DNA of 64,000 nucleotides from Actinacidiphila yeochonensis CN732 (GCF_000745345.1 NZ_JQNR01000005.1:2914001-2978000), one strand, 5' to 3'; counted from the stretch's first letter, positions 8,731 through 17,363 are shown. Notes: generated from the letters alone by a model not told the origin. Made by a program: numbers and translations.

Positions 8731-9399
8731 ATGAGGAAGCACCTGGCCTTGGCCGCCGCCGTCATCGGCGCGATCGGGGCGTTCGCCGCAGCCCCCGGCG
8801 CGGCGGCCTCGACGGTGGCCTCGAACACCCAGTCGCCCGACGCGATGGTCACCCAGTGCGGCAGCGGCGAGGCGGCCCGCACCGCGGCGCCGCTCTCCGG
8901 CCTCGCCGGCAACCGGCCCGAAGCGCGCTCGGGTTGTACGGTCGAAGACGCCCACCCCAGCCTCAGCGGCTCCGTGAGCCCCGCCGTCACCACCGGGTAC
9001 AAGAACTTCGTCAACTACCTGTACGGGAGCTGCCTGGACGACAGCAGCAGCGCCGGCCTGCGGATGTACACGTGCAGTGACGCGAGCTACAACAACGGCT
9101 ACCAGGCGTGGTACGTGGTGGACGACGCCGGCTCCTACCAGTTCGAGAACGTGAAGACCGGCCTTTGCCTGGACGGCAGCAGCACCGCCGGTATCCGCGG
9201 CTACACGTGCAGCAGCGCGAGCTACAACAACGGCTACCAGAAGTGGGTGATCTACTGGGAGAACTCCGACGGAAGCTGGGTCGACTGGAAGAACGTGGCC
9301 ACCGGAAAGTGCATGGACTACAGCTCCACCTCCGGGCTGCGCCTCTACACGTGCAGCAGCGCGAGCTACAACAACGGCTACCAGGAGTGGAACTACTGA
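8731..9399 (+). CDS. Secreted three-repeat ricin-type lectin-like protein
   Basis: A 222-residue exported protein. A Sec signal (MRKHLALAAAVIGAIGAFAAAPGAAA) precedes about 60 poorly conserved residues. Three beta-trefoil-type repeats follow, each with CLD/CMD, a YTC cysteine and a QxW-like YQAW, YQKW or YQEW. That is one complete ricin B-type carbohydrate-binding trefoil and no catalytic domain. The protein stops right after the third repeat. AAGGAGA lies 8 bases before the ATG. The second and third repeat cores are identical at DNA level over 39 bases. Binding target unknown; probably glycan in the cell envelope or a substrate. Confidence 0.8.
   Translation: MRKHLALAAAVIGAIGAFAAAPGAAASTVASNTQSPDAMVTQCGSGEAARTAAPLSGLAGNRPEARSGCTVEDAHPSLSGSVSPAVTTGYKNFVNYLYGSCLDDSSSAGLRMYTCSDASYNNGYQAWYVVDDAGSYQFENVKTGLCLDGSSTAGIRGYTCSSASYNNGYQKWVIYWENSDGSWVDWKNVATGKCMDYSSTSGLRLYTCSSASYNNGYQEWNY
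9067..9384 (+). repeat. Three intragenic 39-base DNA repeats in the lectin gene
   Basis: The units at 9067-9105, 9202-9240 and 9346-9384 encode YTCSxASYNNGYQ. Units two and three are identical over all 39 bases; unit one differs at three positions. Identity at synonymous sites points to recent duplication or gene conversion. Confidence 0.85.
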
Positions 9400-9549
9400 A
9401 CCGTCGGGGTGAGGCCGCGTCCCTCTGAGGGCGGTCCCGTCCCCGGCCGCTGAGGTCCTCGGGCGTACCCGCCACGGCGTCCGCTCGCCCCGGGGCCCGG
9501 CACGGCCACGGGCGGGGAGCGGGTCGCGGGGCGGTCCGCCGGGCGGGCG

Positions 9550-9587
9550 CGCGTCCGAACCGTCGGGGAACCGATGGTTCGGACGCG
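9550..9587. terminator. Hairpin between convergent lectin and Tat-protein genes
   Basis: CGCGTCCGAACC (9550-9561) pairs perfectly over 12 bp with GGTTCGGACGCG (9576-9587) around a 14-base loop. It lies between two convergent stop codons and can serve either direction. Confidence 0.7.
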
Positions 9588-9762
9588 AGCACCCAGCTCG
9601 GTACGGCGTCGGGCCGCCAGCCGGGAAGCCGCTGGGGCAGCCCGCCGCGGAGTCGCCTTCCGCGGAGCCGAACGGCGTGACCTCACACCAGACCAGGTCG
9701 GGGGTTCACCGTCGGCGGGGTGCTGCCGGGCCGGTGCCCCGGCCCGCCCGGGGCGCGATCCC

Positions 9763-10146
9763 TCAGGGACGCGGGACGTCGGTGACGACCTGGTCGTACC
9801 GCTGAACCGTCACATACAGTTCCAAGCCCGGGTTCGACTTCTGAAAGCGCGCGACGACCGCGTCGGCGTAGGCCCAGAGGTCCCCGGGAGCGACGTCCGC
9901 GGTGAAGGTCCCGGCGGCGACCGAGTCGCCCTCGGCGTTGACGGAGACCGTGTACTTCTGCGTTTCGGTGGTGGAGGACATCGGGCTCTGCGTCTCCTGG
10001 GTCGTGACCTGCTGGGCGGTGTCGCTCGTGCTGGCGGGCGTCTCGGCTGTCTCGGCCGCGTGCGCTGTCCCGGCCGTGCCGAGAAGCGCCGCCGCCGCGG
10101 TCGTGGCCGTGGCGCCCAGCACGGTCCGCCGGGATATGTCGGGCAT
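9763..10146 (-). CDS. Small Tat-exported protein of unknown function
   Basis: A 127-residue protein starting MPDISRRTVLGAT: a twin-arginine motif followed by AATTAAAALLGTAGTAHA, a classic Tat signal with AHA cleavage near residue 32. The mature part is about 95 residues, starting with a Thr/Ser/Gln-rich stretch. The remainder (YTVSVNAEGDSVAAGTFTADV, LWAYADAVVARFQKSNPGLELYVTV) looks like a single small alpha/beta domain. I do not recognise a family. The ATG at 10146 has GGGGGGAG six bases upstream. A longer in-frame start at 10206 would bury the Tat signal and is rejected. It lies downstream of the TetR gene in the same direction, 61 bases away. Confidence 0.72.
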   Translation of the reverse strand: MPDISRRTVLGATATTAAAALLGTAGTAHAAETAETPASTSDTAQQVTTQETQSPMSSTTETQKYTVSVNAEGDSVAAGTFTADVAPGDLWAYADAVVARFQKSNPGLELYVTVQRYDQVVTDVPRP

Positions 10147-10207
10147 TGTTCTCCCCCCTGTCCGGCACCCTCCCGGTTGAGGGGCCACCGGCAACCATAT
10201 ATTCAAC

Positions 10208-11011
10208 TCACCTTACGAAAAGGCTGGTTGACGGGAACATTCTTGCCCCGGACCTCCGAGCTGAACCGCCGCGCCCGGAGGCCGAGCCGTCAGCGCGCGC
10301 CGCCGCCCTGTCCGGCGATGTCGAACGCGCGGGCGAGCAGGCCGGTCGGGGTGGGGCGCCGCCGGCGGCGCGGCGGCGGCGCAGGGTGCGGAAGGTCGCA
10401 CGCACGCTCGCCAGCGCGACGCCGGCGACGACGGCGGCGGTGAGGTCGGCGTCCTCGGTGTCCGGGGGCAGCCGCCGCGCGACCAGCGCGGTCAGCCGCT
10501 CCTCGAACTCGGTGAACAGGCGCACCAGTTGTGAGGCGACCGCGGCCTCGGTGCCCTCCAGCGGCCGGGTCAGCGCGGTGAGCGTGCTCTCCGCGAACGG
10601 CCGGGTCGCCGAGAGCAGCGCCTGCCGCACCGCCGTCATCGGGTCCTCGTCGGCGGGGCGGTCCGCCAGCGCGTCCTCGACGTAGCGGAGCAGTTCCACC
10701 GCGTCCGGCAGGAGCAGGGCCTCCTTGCCGTCGAAGTAGCGGAAGAAGGTGCGTTCGGACACCTCCGCCGCGGCCGCGATGTCGGCGACGGTCGTCCCGG
10801 TGAAGCCGTGTTCGGCGAAGAGCCGGGCCGCGCACGCGCGCAGCCGCCGCCGCGTCTGGTCCTTCTTCCGCTCCCGCAGCCCGGGCCGGCCGTCGCCGGC
10901 CTCCGCTACCTCCGCCGCCTCCGCCGCCTCGGGTGTCCCCGGCGCGCCGGACGGGCGGGAGCCGCCGGAGGGGCCGGGCGCGGACGGCGATACGGGGCTG
11001 GTGGGGGGCAT
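10208..11011 (-). CDS. TetR-family regulator, probably of the adjacent MMPL transporter; 3' end apparently frameshifted
   Basis: The DNA-binding domain is clear: LRERKKDQTRRRLRACAARLF, then FTGTTVADIAAAAEVSERTFFRYF, the TetR helix-turn-helix. A Pro/Ala-rich 45-residue leader precedes it. The gene is divergent from the MMPL pump with 104 bases between, the usual layout for local repression. After about residue 225 the sequence turns into Arg/Ser/Gly-rich low complexity. The adjacent frame instead reads GLLARAFDIAGQGGGAR followed by a stop at 10290, which is a normal TetR C-terminus. A one-base shift in the C-run near 10348-10356 would restore it. The tail to 10208 is therefore probably not native sequence. 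Confidence 0.82.
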   Translation of the reverse strand: MPPTSPVSPSAPGPSGGSRPSGAPGTPEAAEAAEVAEAGDGRPGLRERKKDQTRRRLRACAARLFAEHGFTGTTVADIAAAAEVSERTFFRYFDGKEALLLPDAVELLRYVEDALADRPADEDPMTAVRQALLSATRPFAESTLTALTRPLEGTEAAVASQLVRLFTEFEERLTALVARRLPPDTEDADLTAAVVAGVALASVRATFRTLRRRRAAGGAPPRPACSPARSTSPDRAAARADGSASGRGGSARRSGARMFPSTSLFVR

Positions 11012-11075
11012 GCGCAGAGCCTACCGGTGATGGCACCTCTGTCAATTGTCAGGACTGCCACTTTCTGGCTAACCT
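11012..11075. promoter_or_regulatory. Back-to-back divergent promoters of TetR and MMPL genes
   Basis: Rightward: TTGTCA at 11046-11051, an 18-base spacer, TAACCT at 11070-11075. Leftward: TTGACA (complement of 11040-11045), a 16-base spacer, TAGGCT (complement of 11018-11023). The two -35 boxes touch. The leftward -10 ends 6 bases before the ATG at 11011, so the TetR mRNA should be leaderless. A GTCA-ATT-GTCA element overlies both -35 boxes and is a plausible operator. Confidence 0.6.
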
Positions 11076-11115
11076 GGCCGCTCGCTGTCAGTCCTGCCGT
11101 TCTCTGGAGAGCGCC

Positions 11116-13266
11116 ATGTCTTCCTCGCCCCGCGCCCGCAGCGGGCCGCTCGGCCGCCTCGGGTCATCGTGCGCGCGACACCCGGTCCGGGTGGTCGTGG
11201 TGTGGGTTCTGGTCCTGCTGGCCGCGCTGGCCGGGAAGCGGGCCGTCGGGGCGGAGTTCAGCGACCAGGTGACCCTGCCCGGCACCCAGTCGAACCACGG
11301 GGCCGAGCTGCTCAAGGCGTCCGACTCCGGCGCGGCGGACCCCAGCGGCAAGATCGTCTTCCACGTCGGCGGGCGGACCGTGGCCGCCCACGCGCACGCC
11401 GTCGGCGAGGCGCTGGACCGGGTCGGCGGGCTGCCGCACGTCACCGCCGTCTCCGCGCTGACCACCAGCGACGACGGCCGCACCGCGTACGCCGTCGCCT
11501 CCTTCGACGTCCAGCTCAAGACGCTCGGGAACCCCTACGCCGACCGGCTGGACCAGGCCGTCGCCCCCGCCCGCGCCGACGGCGTGCAGGTCGCCTACGG
11601 CGGCGACCTCGACCAGGTCACCCGCGTACCGGCCAACGACCGGGTGAGCGAACTCATCGGCGTCGTCGCCGCGCTGCTGGTCCTGCTCCTCGGCTTCGGC
11701 AGCGTTCTGGCCGCGCTGATGCCCCTGGGCGCCGCGCTGGTCAGCGTCGGAACCGGTATCGGCGTGGTCGGCGTCGTCGCCGGCGGCGTCACCCTCGCCA
11801 CCTCCGCGCCCACCCTGGCCACGATGATGGGGCTCGGCGTCGGCATCGACTACGCGCTCTTCCTGACCACCCGCTTCCGCCAGGACATCGTCGACGGCCG
11901 CGATCCCGTCGAGGCGGCGGGCCGCACCACCGACAGCAGCGGCCACGCGGTGCTGGTGGCCGCCCTCACCGTGGCCGTCGCGCTGATGAGCCTGTACGCG
12001 TGCGGCCTGTCCTTCATCGGGAAGCTCGGCCTGGCCGCCACCATGGCCGTCGCGATCACGGCGCTCGCGGCGCTGACCCTGGTGCCGGCCGGGCTGGGCC
12101 TGGCGGGCCGCCGGATCGACCGGGTCGCGTTCCTGCGCCGCCCGGTCGCCGAGACCACCGGCGACGACGACCGGTGGCACCGCTACGCAGCCCTGGTCGC
12201 GCGGCACCCCGTCCGGTTCCTCACCTCGGGCGTGCTGCTGCTCGCGATATGCGCGCTGCCGATGTTCTCGATGCGGCTGGGCCACGTCGACGACGGGGCC
12301 GACAAGCCCGGAACCAGCAGCCGCACCGCCTACGACCTGATAGCCGGCGCCCGCGGCCCGGGGTTCGGCCCAGGCGCCAACGGCACCTTCGTCGTCGTGG
12401 CCGACGTCCGCCACGCCTCCGTCCCGGCCGGGCAGGTCGGCGCGGAGCTGCTGAAGGCCCTCGACGGCACGCCCGGCGTCGCCGGTACCACCCCGGCCCG
12501 GACCAGCCGCGACGGCCACACCGTCACCACCACCGTGACCCCCGCCAGCGGGCCGCAGTCGGCACGCACCGGCGCCCTGTTCGACACCCTGACCGGGCAC
12601 ACCCTGCCGCGGGCGCTGCGCGGTACCGGCGCCCGTGCCTACCTCGCCGGAACGGCCGCCGCACAGCTGGACTTCCGCGACACCGTCACCGCCCGGCTGC
12701 CCCTCATCATCGGCATCGTGCTGGTCTGCGCCTTCCTGCTGCTGATGGCGGTGTTCCGCAGCGTGCTGATCCCGCTGAAGGCGGTGCTGCTCAACCTCCT
12801 CACCACCGGCGCCTCCTACGGCATCCTCGTCGCCGTCTTCCAGTGGGGCTGGGGCAAGCACCTGCTGGGGCTGTCCGAGGCGGTGCCCATCGAGTCCTAC
12901 GTGCCGATGATGATGTTCGCCATCGTCTTCGGCCTGTCCATGGACTACGAGATCTTCCTGCTGTCCCGCATCGCGGAGGGCTGGCGCGCCACCGGCGACA
13001 ACACCGCCGCCGTCGGCTCCGGGCTGGCCGGCACCGGCCGGGTGATCTCCAGCGCGGCGCTCATCATGACGGCGGTCTTCCTGGCGTTCACGGCCACGCC
13101 GACGGTGGTGATCAAGATGCTCGCGCTCGGCCTCGCGGTGAGTGTCGTCCTCGACGCCACCGTCGTCCGCCTGGTCCTCGTGCCGTCGGCGATGTTCCTC
13201 ATGGGCCGCGCCAACTGGTGGCTGCCGCGGTGGCTCGACCGCGTCCTGCCCCGGCTGCGCGTCTGA
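11116..13266 (+). CDS. MMPL/RND-family membrane transporter
   Basis: A 716-residue permease with the duplicated MMPL layout: one N-terminal helix (VRVVVVWVLVLLAALAG), an extracytoplasmic loop, five helices beginning LIGVVAALLVLLLGFGSVLAAL, then the same plan again in the second half. GLGVGIDYALFLTTRFRQ and its counterpart FGLSMDYEIFLLSRIAEG carry the Asp-Tyr pairs of TM4 and TM10 used for proton relay. It probably exports lipids or drugs; the substrate is not evident. The ATG at 11116 has GGAGA 7 bases upstream. It is divergent from its presumed TetR repressor. Confidence 0.92.
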   Translation: MSSSPRARSGPLGRLGSSCARHPVRVVVVWVLVLLAALAGKRAVGAEFSDQVTLPGTQSNHGAELLKASDSGAADPSGKIVFHVGGRTVAAHAHAVGEALDRVGGLPHVTAVSALTTSDDGRTAYAVASFDVQLKTLGNPYADRLDQAVAPARADGVQVAYGGDLDQVTRVPANDRVSELIGVVAALLVLLLGFGSVLAALMPLGAALVSVGTGIGVVGVVAGGVTLATSAPTLATMMGLGVGIDYALFLTTRFRQDIVDGRDPVEAAGRTTDSSGHAVLVAALTVAVALMSLYACGLSFIGKLGLAATMAVAITALAALTLVPAGLGLAGRRIDRVAFLRRPVAETTGDDDRWHRYAALVARHPVRFLTSGVLLLAICALPMFSMRLGHVDDGADKPGTSSRTAYDLIAGARGPGFGPGANGTFVVVADVRHASVPAGQVGAELLKALDGTPGVAGTTPARTSRDGHTVTTTVTPASGPQSARTGALFDTLTGHTLPRALRGTGARAYLAGTAAAQLDFRDTVTARLPLIIGIVLVCAFLLLMAVFRSVLIPLKAVLLNLLTTGASYGILVAVFQWGWGKHLLGLSEAVPIESYVPMMMFAIVFGLSMDYEIFLLSRIAEGWRATGDNTAAVGSGLAGTGRVISSAALIMTAVFLAFTATPTVVIKMLALGLAVSVVLDATVVRLVLVPSAMFLMGRANWWLPRWLDRVLPRLRV

Positions 13267-13287
13267 CGGCCGGACGCACCGGCCGTC
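13265..13287 (+). terminator. Hairpin overlapping the MMPL stop codon
   Basis: GACGGCCGG (13265-13273) pairs perfectly with CCGGCCGTC (13279-13287) around ACGCA. The stem begins inside the TGA stop codon. It lies between convergent genes. To its right, from about 13306, the unit CTCTCCGGG with short variations occurs three times. Confidence 0.65.
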
Positions 13288-13414
13288 GCCCGCGTCACCG
13301 GCCGGGCTCTCCGGGCGACCTCTCCGGGGGACCTCTCCGGGCGGGGTACGGGCCGCGACGGGCAGGCCCCGCACCCCGCCGCGGCGGCCCCGCGGCCCCC
13401 GCGGCGGCCCGCGG

Positions 13415-15649
13415 TCATCGCAGGGACTCCGGCAGCTCCTCCCGGTGGACGACGGCCAGCCGCTGCGTCGCCCGGGTCAGCGCCACGTACAGGTCGCTGG
13501 CCCCGAACCGCCGCGGTTCCACCACCAGGACGTGGTCGAACTCCAGCCCCTTGGCCTCGCGCGGGGCCAGCAGCACGACGGGAAGGGTGAGGTCGGGCTC
13601 GGCGCCGGGCGTGACGCCGTCGAGCGGGGCGGCGATCTCCTCGTGCAGCTCGCGCGGCGCGATCACCGCGAGGCGCCCCTCCTCCGGCGTCAGCTCCGCG
13701 ACGGCCCGCGCCACCGCGCCCGCCAGGTCCGGGCCGGCGTCCCGGACCGACGGCGCCTCACCGGTGGACCGGACCGACGCGGGCGGCTCGAACGACGGGT
13801 CCTGGGCCCGCACCACCCGGGCGGCCAGGTCCATGATCTCCGTGGGCGTACGGTAGTTGACGCCCAGCCGCACGTGCTCGAACCGGTCGCCGACGTACGG
13901 CTCCAGGATCCGGTCCCACGAACCGACGCCCGCCTCCTCGGAGGTCTGCGCCGGATCGCCGACCAGGGTGAGCGAACGCGTCGGCGACCGGCGCATCAGC
14001 AGCCGCCACGCCATCGGCGACAGCTCCTGCGCCTCGTCGACGATGATGTGCCCGAACGTCCAGGTCCGGTCGGCGGCGGCCCGCTCGGCCGCGCTGCGGT
14101 GGTCGGCCTCCTCCTGCCGCTCCGCCATCCGGTCGGCGTCGATCACGTCGTGGGCGGCCAGGACCTCGGACTCCTGGTCCTCGAACTCGTACGTCTCCGA
14201 CCCCCGGGACAGCTCCAGGACGCCCCGCGCGTAGGCGACCTCCTCCTGCCGACGCGCCTCGGCGGCGGCCCGCTCGGCGCTGTCGTCGGCCCCGAGCAGC
14301 TCGGCCGCCTCGTCCAGCAGCGGCACGTCGGCCGGGGTCCACCCGCCGGCGCCGGGAGCGCGGCGGATCGCCTCGGCGTCCTCGTCGTCCAGGTACACCG
14401 GCTCGGCCAGGTAGTCGGCGAGGAACTCCTCCGGAGAGAGCGCCGGCCACAGCTCGGCGATCGCGGCGTGCACCTCTCCGCTCGCCGCGACCCCCCGGCC
14501 GAGCTGGGCGATGTCGTCCGGGCCGAGGAAGTTGGGGCCGCCGTACGGGTCGGCGCCGAGGCGGTCGGCGAGCTGCGCGGTGAGGGCGTCGATGACGTGG
14601 AAGGCGAAGTACGGACGGGCCAGGTTGTGCGGCAGCCGGGTCTCGCGGGCCGCGTCCCGGGCCTCGTAGGCGATCTCCCAGTCCAGGACGAGGTCCCCGT
14701 CGTCGTGCCGGACGACCATGGGCGCGCCGGGCTCGGGCAGCGTCTGCCGGTCCCGTACGGCGAGGGCGAGCGCCTCGGCCATCCCCGCGCCGCCCTTGAC
14801 GGCCGCCGCGCGGGGGGTGTCCGTGCCATGCGCGTGGACGCCGGGGAAGAGCTCGGCCTGCGTGGCGAGCATGACCCCGGTCTCGCCGAGGGCCGGCAGC
14901 ACCTCGCCGATGTAGCGCAGGAAGGCCGGGTTGGGGCCCACGACCAGCACCGCGCGCTTGGCCAGCAACTCGCGGTGCTCGTACAGCAGATAGGCCGCGC
15001 GGTGCAGCGCGACCGCCGTCTTGCCGGTGCCGGGGCCGCCCTCGACGACCAGGACACCGCGGTGCGGGGCCCGGATGACGCGGTCCTGCTCGGCCTGGAT
15101 GGTCCGCACGATGTCACCCATGCGACCGGTGCGGGCGGAGCTGAGCGCGGCCAGCAGGACGGCGTCCCCGCTCGGGTCCTCGAAGCCGCTGCGCTCGCGG
15201 TCGGCGAGGTCGAGGATCTCGTCGTGCAGCTCCGTCACCCTGCGGCCCTCGGTGCTGATGTGCCGGCGGCGGCGCAGCCCCATGGGCGTGTACCCGGTGG
15301 CGAGATAGAACGGCCGGGCCACCGGTGCCCGCCAGTCGACGAGAAGAGGTGTGCGGCCGGTGTCGTCCTCGCGAATTCCGATACGGCCGATATGGTGCGC
15401 GGCACCGTCCCTGAGATCGATCCGGCCGAAGCACAACGAGCCGTCCACCGCATTCAGCGCGGCCAGCAGACCGGAACGCTCGGCCACGAACACATCCCGC
15501 TCGAGACGGGCCTGGCGACCGTTCCCCACCGGCGCCAAAGCGTCCTGGACGTGCTGGGCGGTGATCCCGCGCAACGCGTCGACACGGTCGTAGAGCCGGT
15601 CGACGAATTCCTGCTCCCGCTGCAATTCGGCGTCTCCGCGATTTGACAC
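13415..15649 (-). CDS. HelD-like superfamily 1 helicase (RNA polymerase recycling factor type)
   Basis: A 744-residue UvrD-like ATPase. N-terminal residues 1-70 are coiled (QREQEFVDRLYDRVDAL), then a HelD-type segment with LCFGRIDL and YIGRIGI-like strands. The Walker A motif EGGPGTGKTAVALHRAAYLL is near residue 205, Walker B is IIVDEAQELS, and downstream motifs VGDPAQT, VNYRTPTEI and EAKGLEFDHVLVVEP follow, ending with YVALTRATQRL. In actinobacteria such class II HelD proteins release stalled RNA polymerase and can give rifamycin tolerance; that role is inferred from the family. The GTG at 15649 has AGGGAG upstream. A longer frame upstream is GC-rich noise across two hairpins. Confidence 0.85.
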   Translation of the reverse strand: MSNRGDAELQREQEFVDRLYDRVDALRGITAQHVQDALAPVGNGRQARLERDVFVAERSGLLAALNAVDGSLCFGRIDLRDGAAHHIGRIGIREDDTGRTPLLVDWRAPVARPFYLATGYTPMGLRRRRHISTEGRRVTELHDEILDLADRERSGFEDPSGDAVLLAALSSARTGRMGDIVRTIQAEQDRVIRAPHRGVLVVEGGPGTGKTAVALHRAAYLLYEHRELLAKRAVLVVGPNPAFLRYIGEVLPALGETGVMLATQAELFPGVHAHGTDTPRAAAVKGGAGMAEALALAVRDRQTLPEPGAPMVVRHDDGDLVLDWEIAYEARDAARETRLPHNLARPYFAFHVIDALTAQLADRLGADPYGGPNFLGPDDIAQLGRGVAASGEVHAAIAELWPALSPEEFLADYLAEPVYLDDEDAEAIRRAPGAGGWTPADVPLLDEAAELLGADDSAERAAAEARRQEEVAYARGVLELSRGSETYEFEDQESEVLAAHDVIDADRMAERQEEADHRSAAERAAADRTWTFGHIIVDEAQELSPMAWRLLMRRSPTRSLTLVGDPAQTSEEAGVGSWDRILEPYVGDRFEHVRLGVNYRTPTEIMDLAARVVRAQDPSFEPPASVRSTGEAPSVRDAGPDLAGAVARAVAELTPEEGRLAVIAPRELHEEIAAPLDGVTPGAEPDLTLPVVLLAPREAKGLEFDHVLVVEPRRFGASDLYVALTRATQRLAVVHREELPESLR

Positions 15650-15680
15650 GACCGCTCCCTGTCGGATATGGTGTTGACAG

Positions 15681-15704
15681 AAGCCCCCGTTGTGGGGCTT
15701 TTTT
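15681..15704 (+). terminator. Rho-independent terminator pointing right, inside the helD leader region
   Basis: AAGCCCC (15681-15687) and GGGGCTT (15694-15700) pair around CGTTGT, and six T residues run from 15699 to 15704. It ends a plus-strand transcript, antisense to the 5' leader of the leftward helicase gene. No plus-strand gene is present to need it. Confidence 0.65.
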
Positions 15705-15739
15705 GCTGTGCGTGCACAGAAACACTCAATATACGTGAG

Positions 15740-15774
15740 GAAATCCCCGCTCCACCATTGTGGGCGGGGATTTC
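15740..15774. terminator. Long hairpin downstream of the GNAT gene
   Basis: GAAATCCCCGC (15740-15750) pairs with GCGGGGATTTC (15764-15774). Inside, CCAC and GTGG extend the stem around CATT. It is placed to end the leftward GNAT transcript before the helicase gene. Confidence 0.65.
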
Positions 15775-15881
15775 GGTGTGCGCGACCACGGTCCTCGGCG
15801 CGTTCCGGGGCGGGGGCCGACCCTGCCGGGAGAGGCGCTGATCCCGGGCCGATCCCGGGCTGGCCCTGAGCTGTCCCAGGG

Positions 15882-16433
15882 CTAACCCTCGTCCCCGGAC
15901 CGGGTCGCGTACTCCACGGCGGAGAGCGCGTAGACACGCACCGTGCGGTCGGGGTCGGCCGAGACGAGTTCGCGGGACAGCCGCATGCCCAGCTTGCGGG
16001 TGACGTTCGCCGAGGGTGCGTTGCCGGCGCGGACCAGGCTCAGCAGCTCCGGCAGGCCCGCCTCCCGGAAGGCGAACCGGACGCTCGCCCGGGCCGCCTC
16101 CGTGGCCAGGCCCCGCCCCCAGAAGCGGCGCCCCAGCCGCCAGCCCACCTCCACCGCGGGCATCACCGCCGGCAGGAAGTGCGGCACGGACAGGCCCGTG
16201 AAGCCCGCGAACTCCCCGGTGTCGCGCAGCTCCACGGCGAAGAGGCCGAACCCCTCCGTCTCCCACAGCCGCTCGATCCGCTCGATGTGCGCGCGGGTCT
16301 CCGCGGTGTCCCGTACGGAGCCGTCGCCGATCCACCGCATCACCTCGGGGTCGGCGTTGACGGCCGCGTAGGGCTCGACGTCCTCTTCGCGCCAGCGGCG
16401 CAGCACCAGGCGCGGTGTCTCGATCGTCGTCAT
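15882..16433 (-). CDS. GNAT-family N-acetyltransferase (RimJ-like)
   Basis: A 183-residue acetyltransferase starting MTTIETPRLVLRRW, the standard opening of the RimJ/RimL-type subgroup. The acetyl-CoA pyrophosphate loop appears as RRFWGRGLATEAARASVRFAF, followed by the NAPSANVTRKLGM motif. It transfers acetyl to an amine, either a ribosomal protein N-terminus or a small molecule; the substrate is not predictable. An ATG 12 bases further upstream (MMGD) is possible. No partner gene is close: the TetR gene upstream lies 283 bases away, beyond a GC-rich stretch in which I see nothing. Confidence 0.85.
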   Translation of the reverse strand: MTTIETPRLVLRRWREEDVEPYAAVNADPEVMRWIGDGSVRDTAETRAHIERIERLWETEGFGLFAVELRDTGEFAGFTGLSVPHFLPAVMPAVEVGWRLGRRFWGRGLATEAARASVRFAFREAGLPELLSLVRAGNAPSANVTRKLGMRLSRELVSADPDRTVRVYALSAVEYATRSGDEG

Positions 16434-16716
16434 GTCGCCCATCATCGCCACCGGGCGGGTGCGGCGCGCAAGTCGCGCACGGGGGTCGGGGTTTCGGGTA
16501 CTCGCGCGCGGGCGTACGGGCGGGCGTGGGGCGGGTGGGTCCGGCTCCGGGGAGTGCCGGAACGGGAGCCGGCGGCAGCGGATGGCGCGGTGTGCTGCCG
16601 CGCCGGGCGGGTTCGGGCTCGGCGCGGTGGGTCCGGAGCCGGCCGGCGGGGCCGGCCCGGAGCCCGCCGGCGGCGGATCGTGAACGCCGCTCGCCGCGGG
16701 TCCGCCCGAGCCTCGG

Positions 16717-17325
16717 TCAGTCCTCGGCGGCCGGCCCCGGCTGGGGGCCGGAGTCCAGGACCCTGGCGGTGAAGTTCGCCAACCGCGCGCGGATGTCCGC
16801 GCGCGGTGCGGCCCCCTGTCCGGCCAGGTGCTCGACGAGGTCGGCCCGGGTGGCGGCGAGCAGGGCGTGGGCGGTGAAGTCGCTGTCCGGCAGCCCGGGG
16901 ATCTGCTCCAGCGCGGCCTGGAGCAGGCCGTGCCACCGTTCGTAGTGCTCCGCCTGGTACGGGCTGCCCGTACCGCCCTCCTCCAGGGCCAGCGCGAGGC
17001 TCCGGTTGTCGAGCTTGAAGCACAGGACGGCGTCGAGCAGGGCGGATACGCGCTGCCGGGGCGGGCTGGTGGGCCCCAGGGGTGGCGGGCCGGACTCGAC
17101 GGCCTCCCTGACCGGTTCGAGCCGCGCCTCGTACAGCGCGCGGAGCAGTCCGGGGCGGTCGCCGAAGGCCCGGAAGAGCGTGCCCTTGCCGACGCCGGCG
17201 GCGGCCGCGACATCGGCCATGGTGACGTCCTCGGGGCTCTCGCGGCGGGCGAAGAGGGCGTCGGCCGCCGCGAGGACGGCCTCGCGGTTGCGGGCGGCGT
17301 CCTTGCGGGGCTTGCGCTCGGCCAT
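16717..17325 (-). CDS. TetR-family repressor of the adjacent SnoaL/NmrA operon
   Basis: A 202-residue TetR protein of ordinary length. The N-terminal RNREAVLAAADALFARR and VTMADVAAAAGVGKGTLFRAF form the helix-turn-helix. The remainder is a helical ligand domain. GGAGGAG lies five bases before the ATG at 17325. The 103-base gap to the divergent SnoaL gene holds two identical 15-bp palindromes. This gene is therefore very probably the autoregulated local repressor. Confidence 0.88.
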   Translation of the reverse strand: MAERKPRKDAARNREAVLAAADALFARRESPEDVTMADVAAAAGVGKGTLFRAFGDRPGLLRALYEARLEPVREAVESGPPPLGPTSPPRQRVSALLDAVLCFKLDNRSLALALEEGGTGSPYQAEHYERWHGLLQAALEQIPGLPDSDFTAHALLAATRADLVEHLAGQGAAPRADIRARLANFTARVLDSGPQPGPAAED

Positions 17326-17363
17326 GGTGCTCCTCCGGTTGTGATGCGGACCCGGTTGCGATG

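Noticed and set aside
10147..10206. Longer N-terminus for the small Tat protein
   Set aside because: It would place 20 residues before the twin-arginine signal; the ATG at 10146 has a good ribosome site.
11164..13856. Long frames on both strands overlapping the MMPL gene
   Set aside because: Arg/Gly/Pro-rich, no transmembrane or domain pattern; the MMPL frame is unambiguous.
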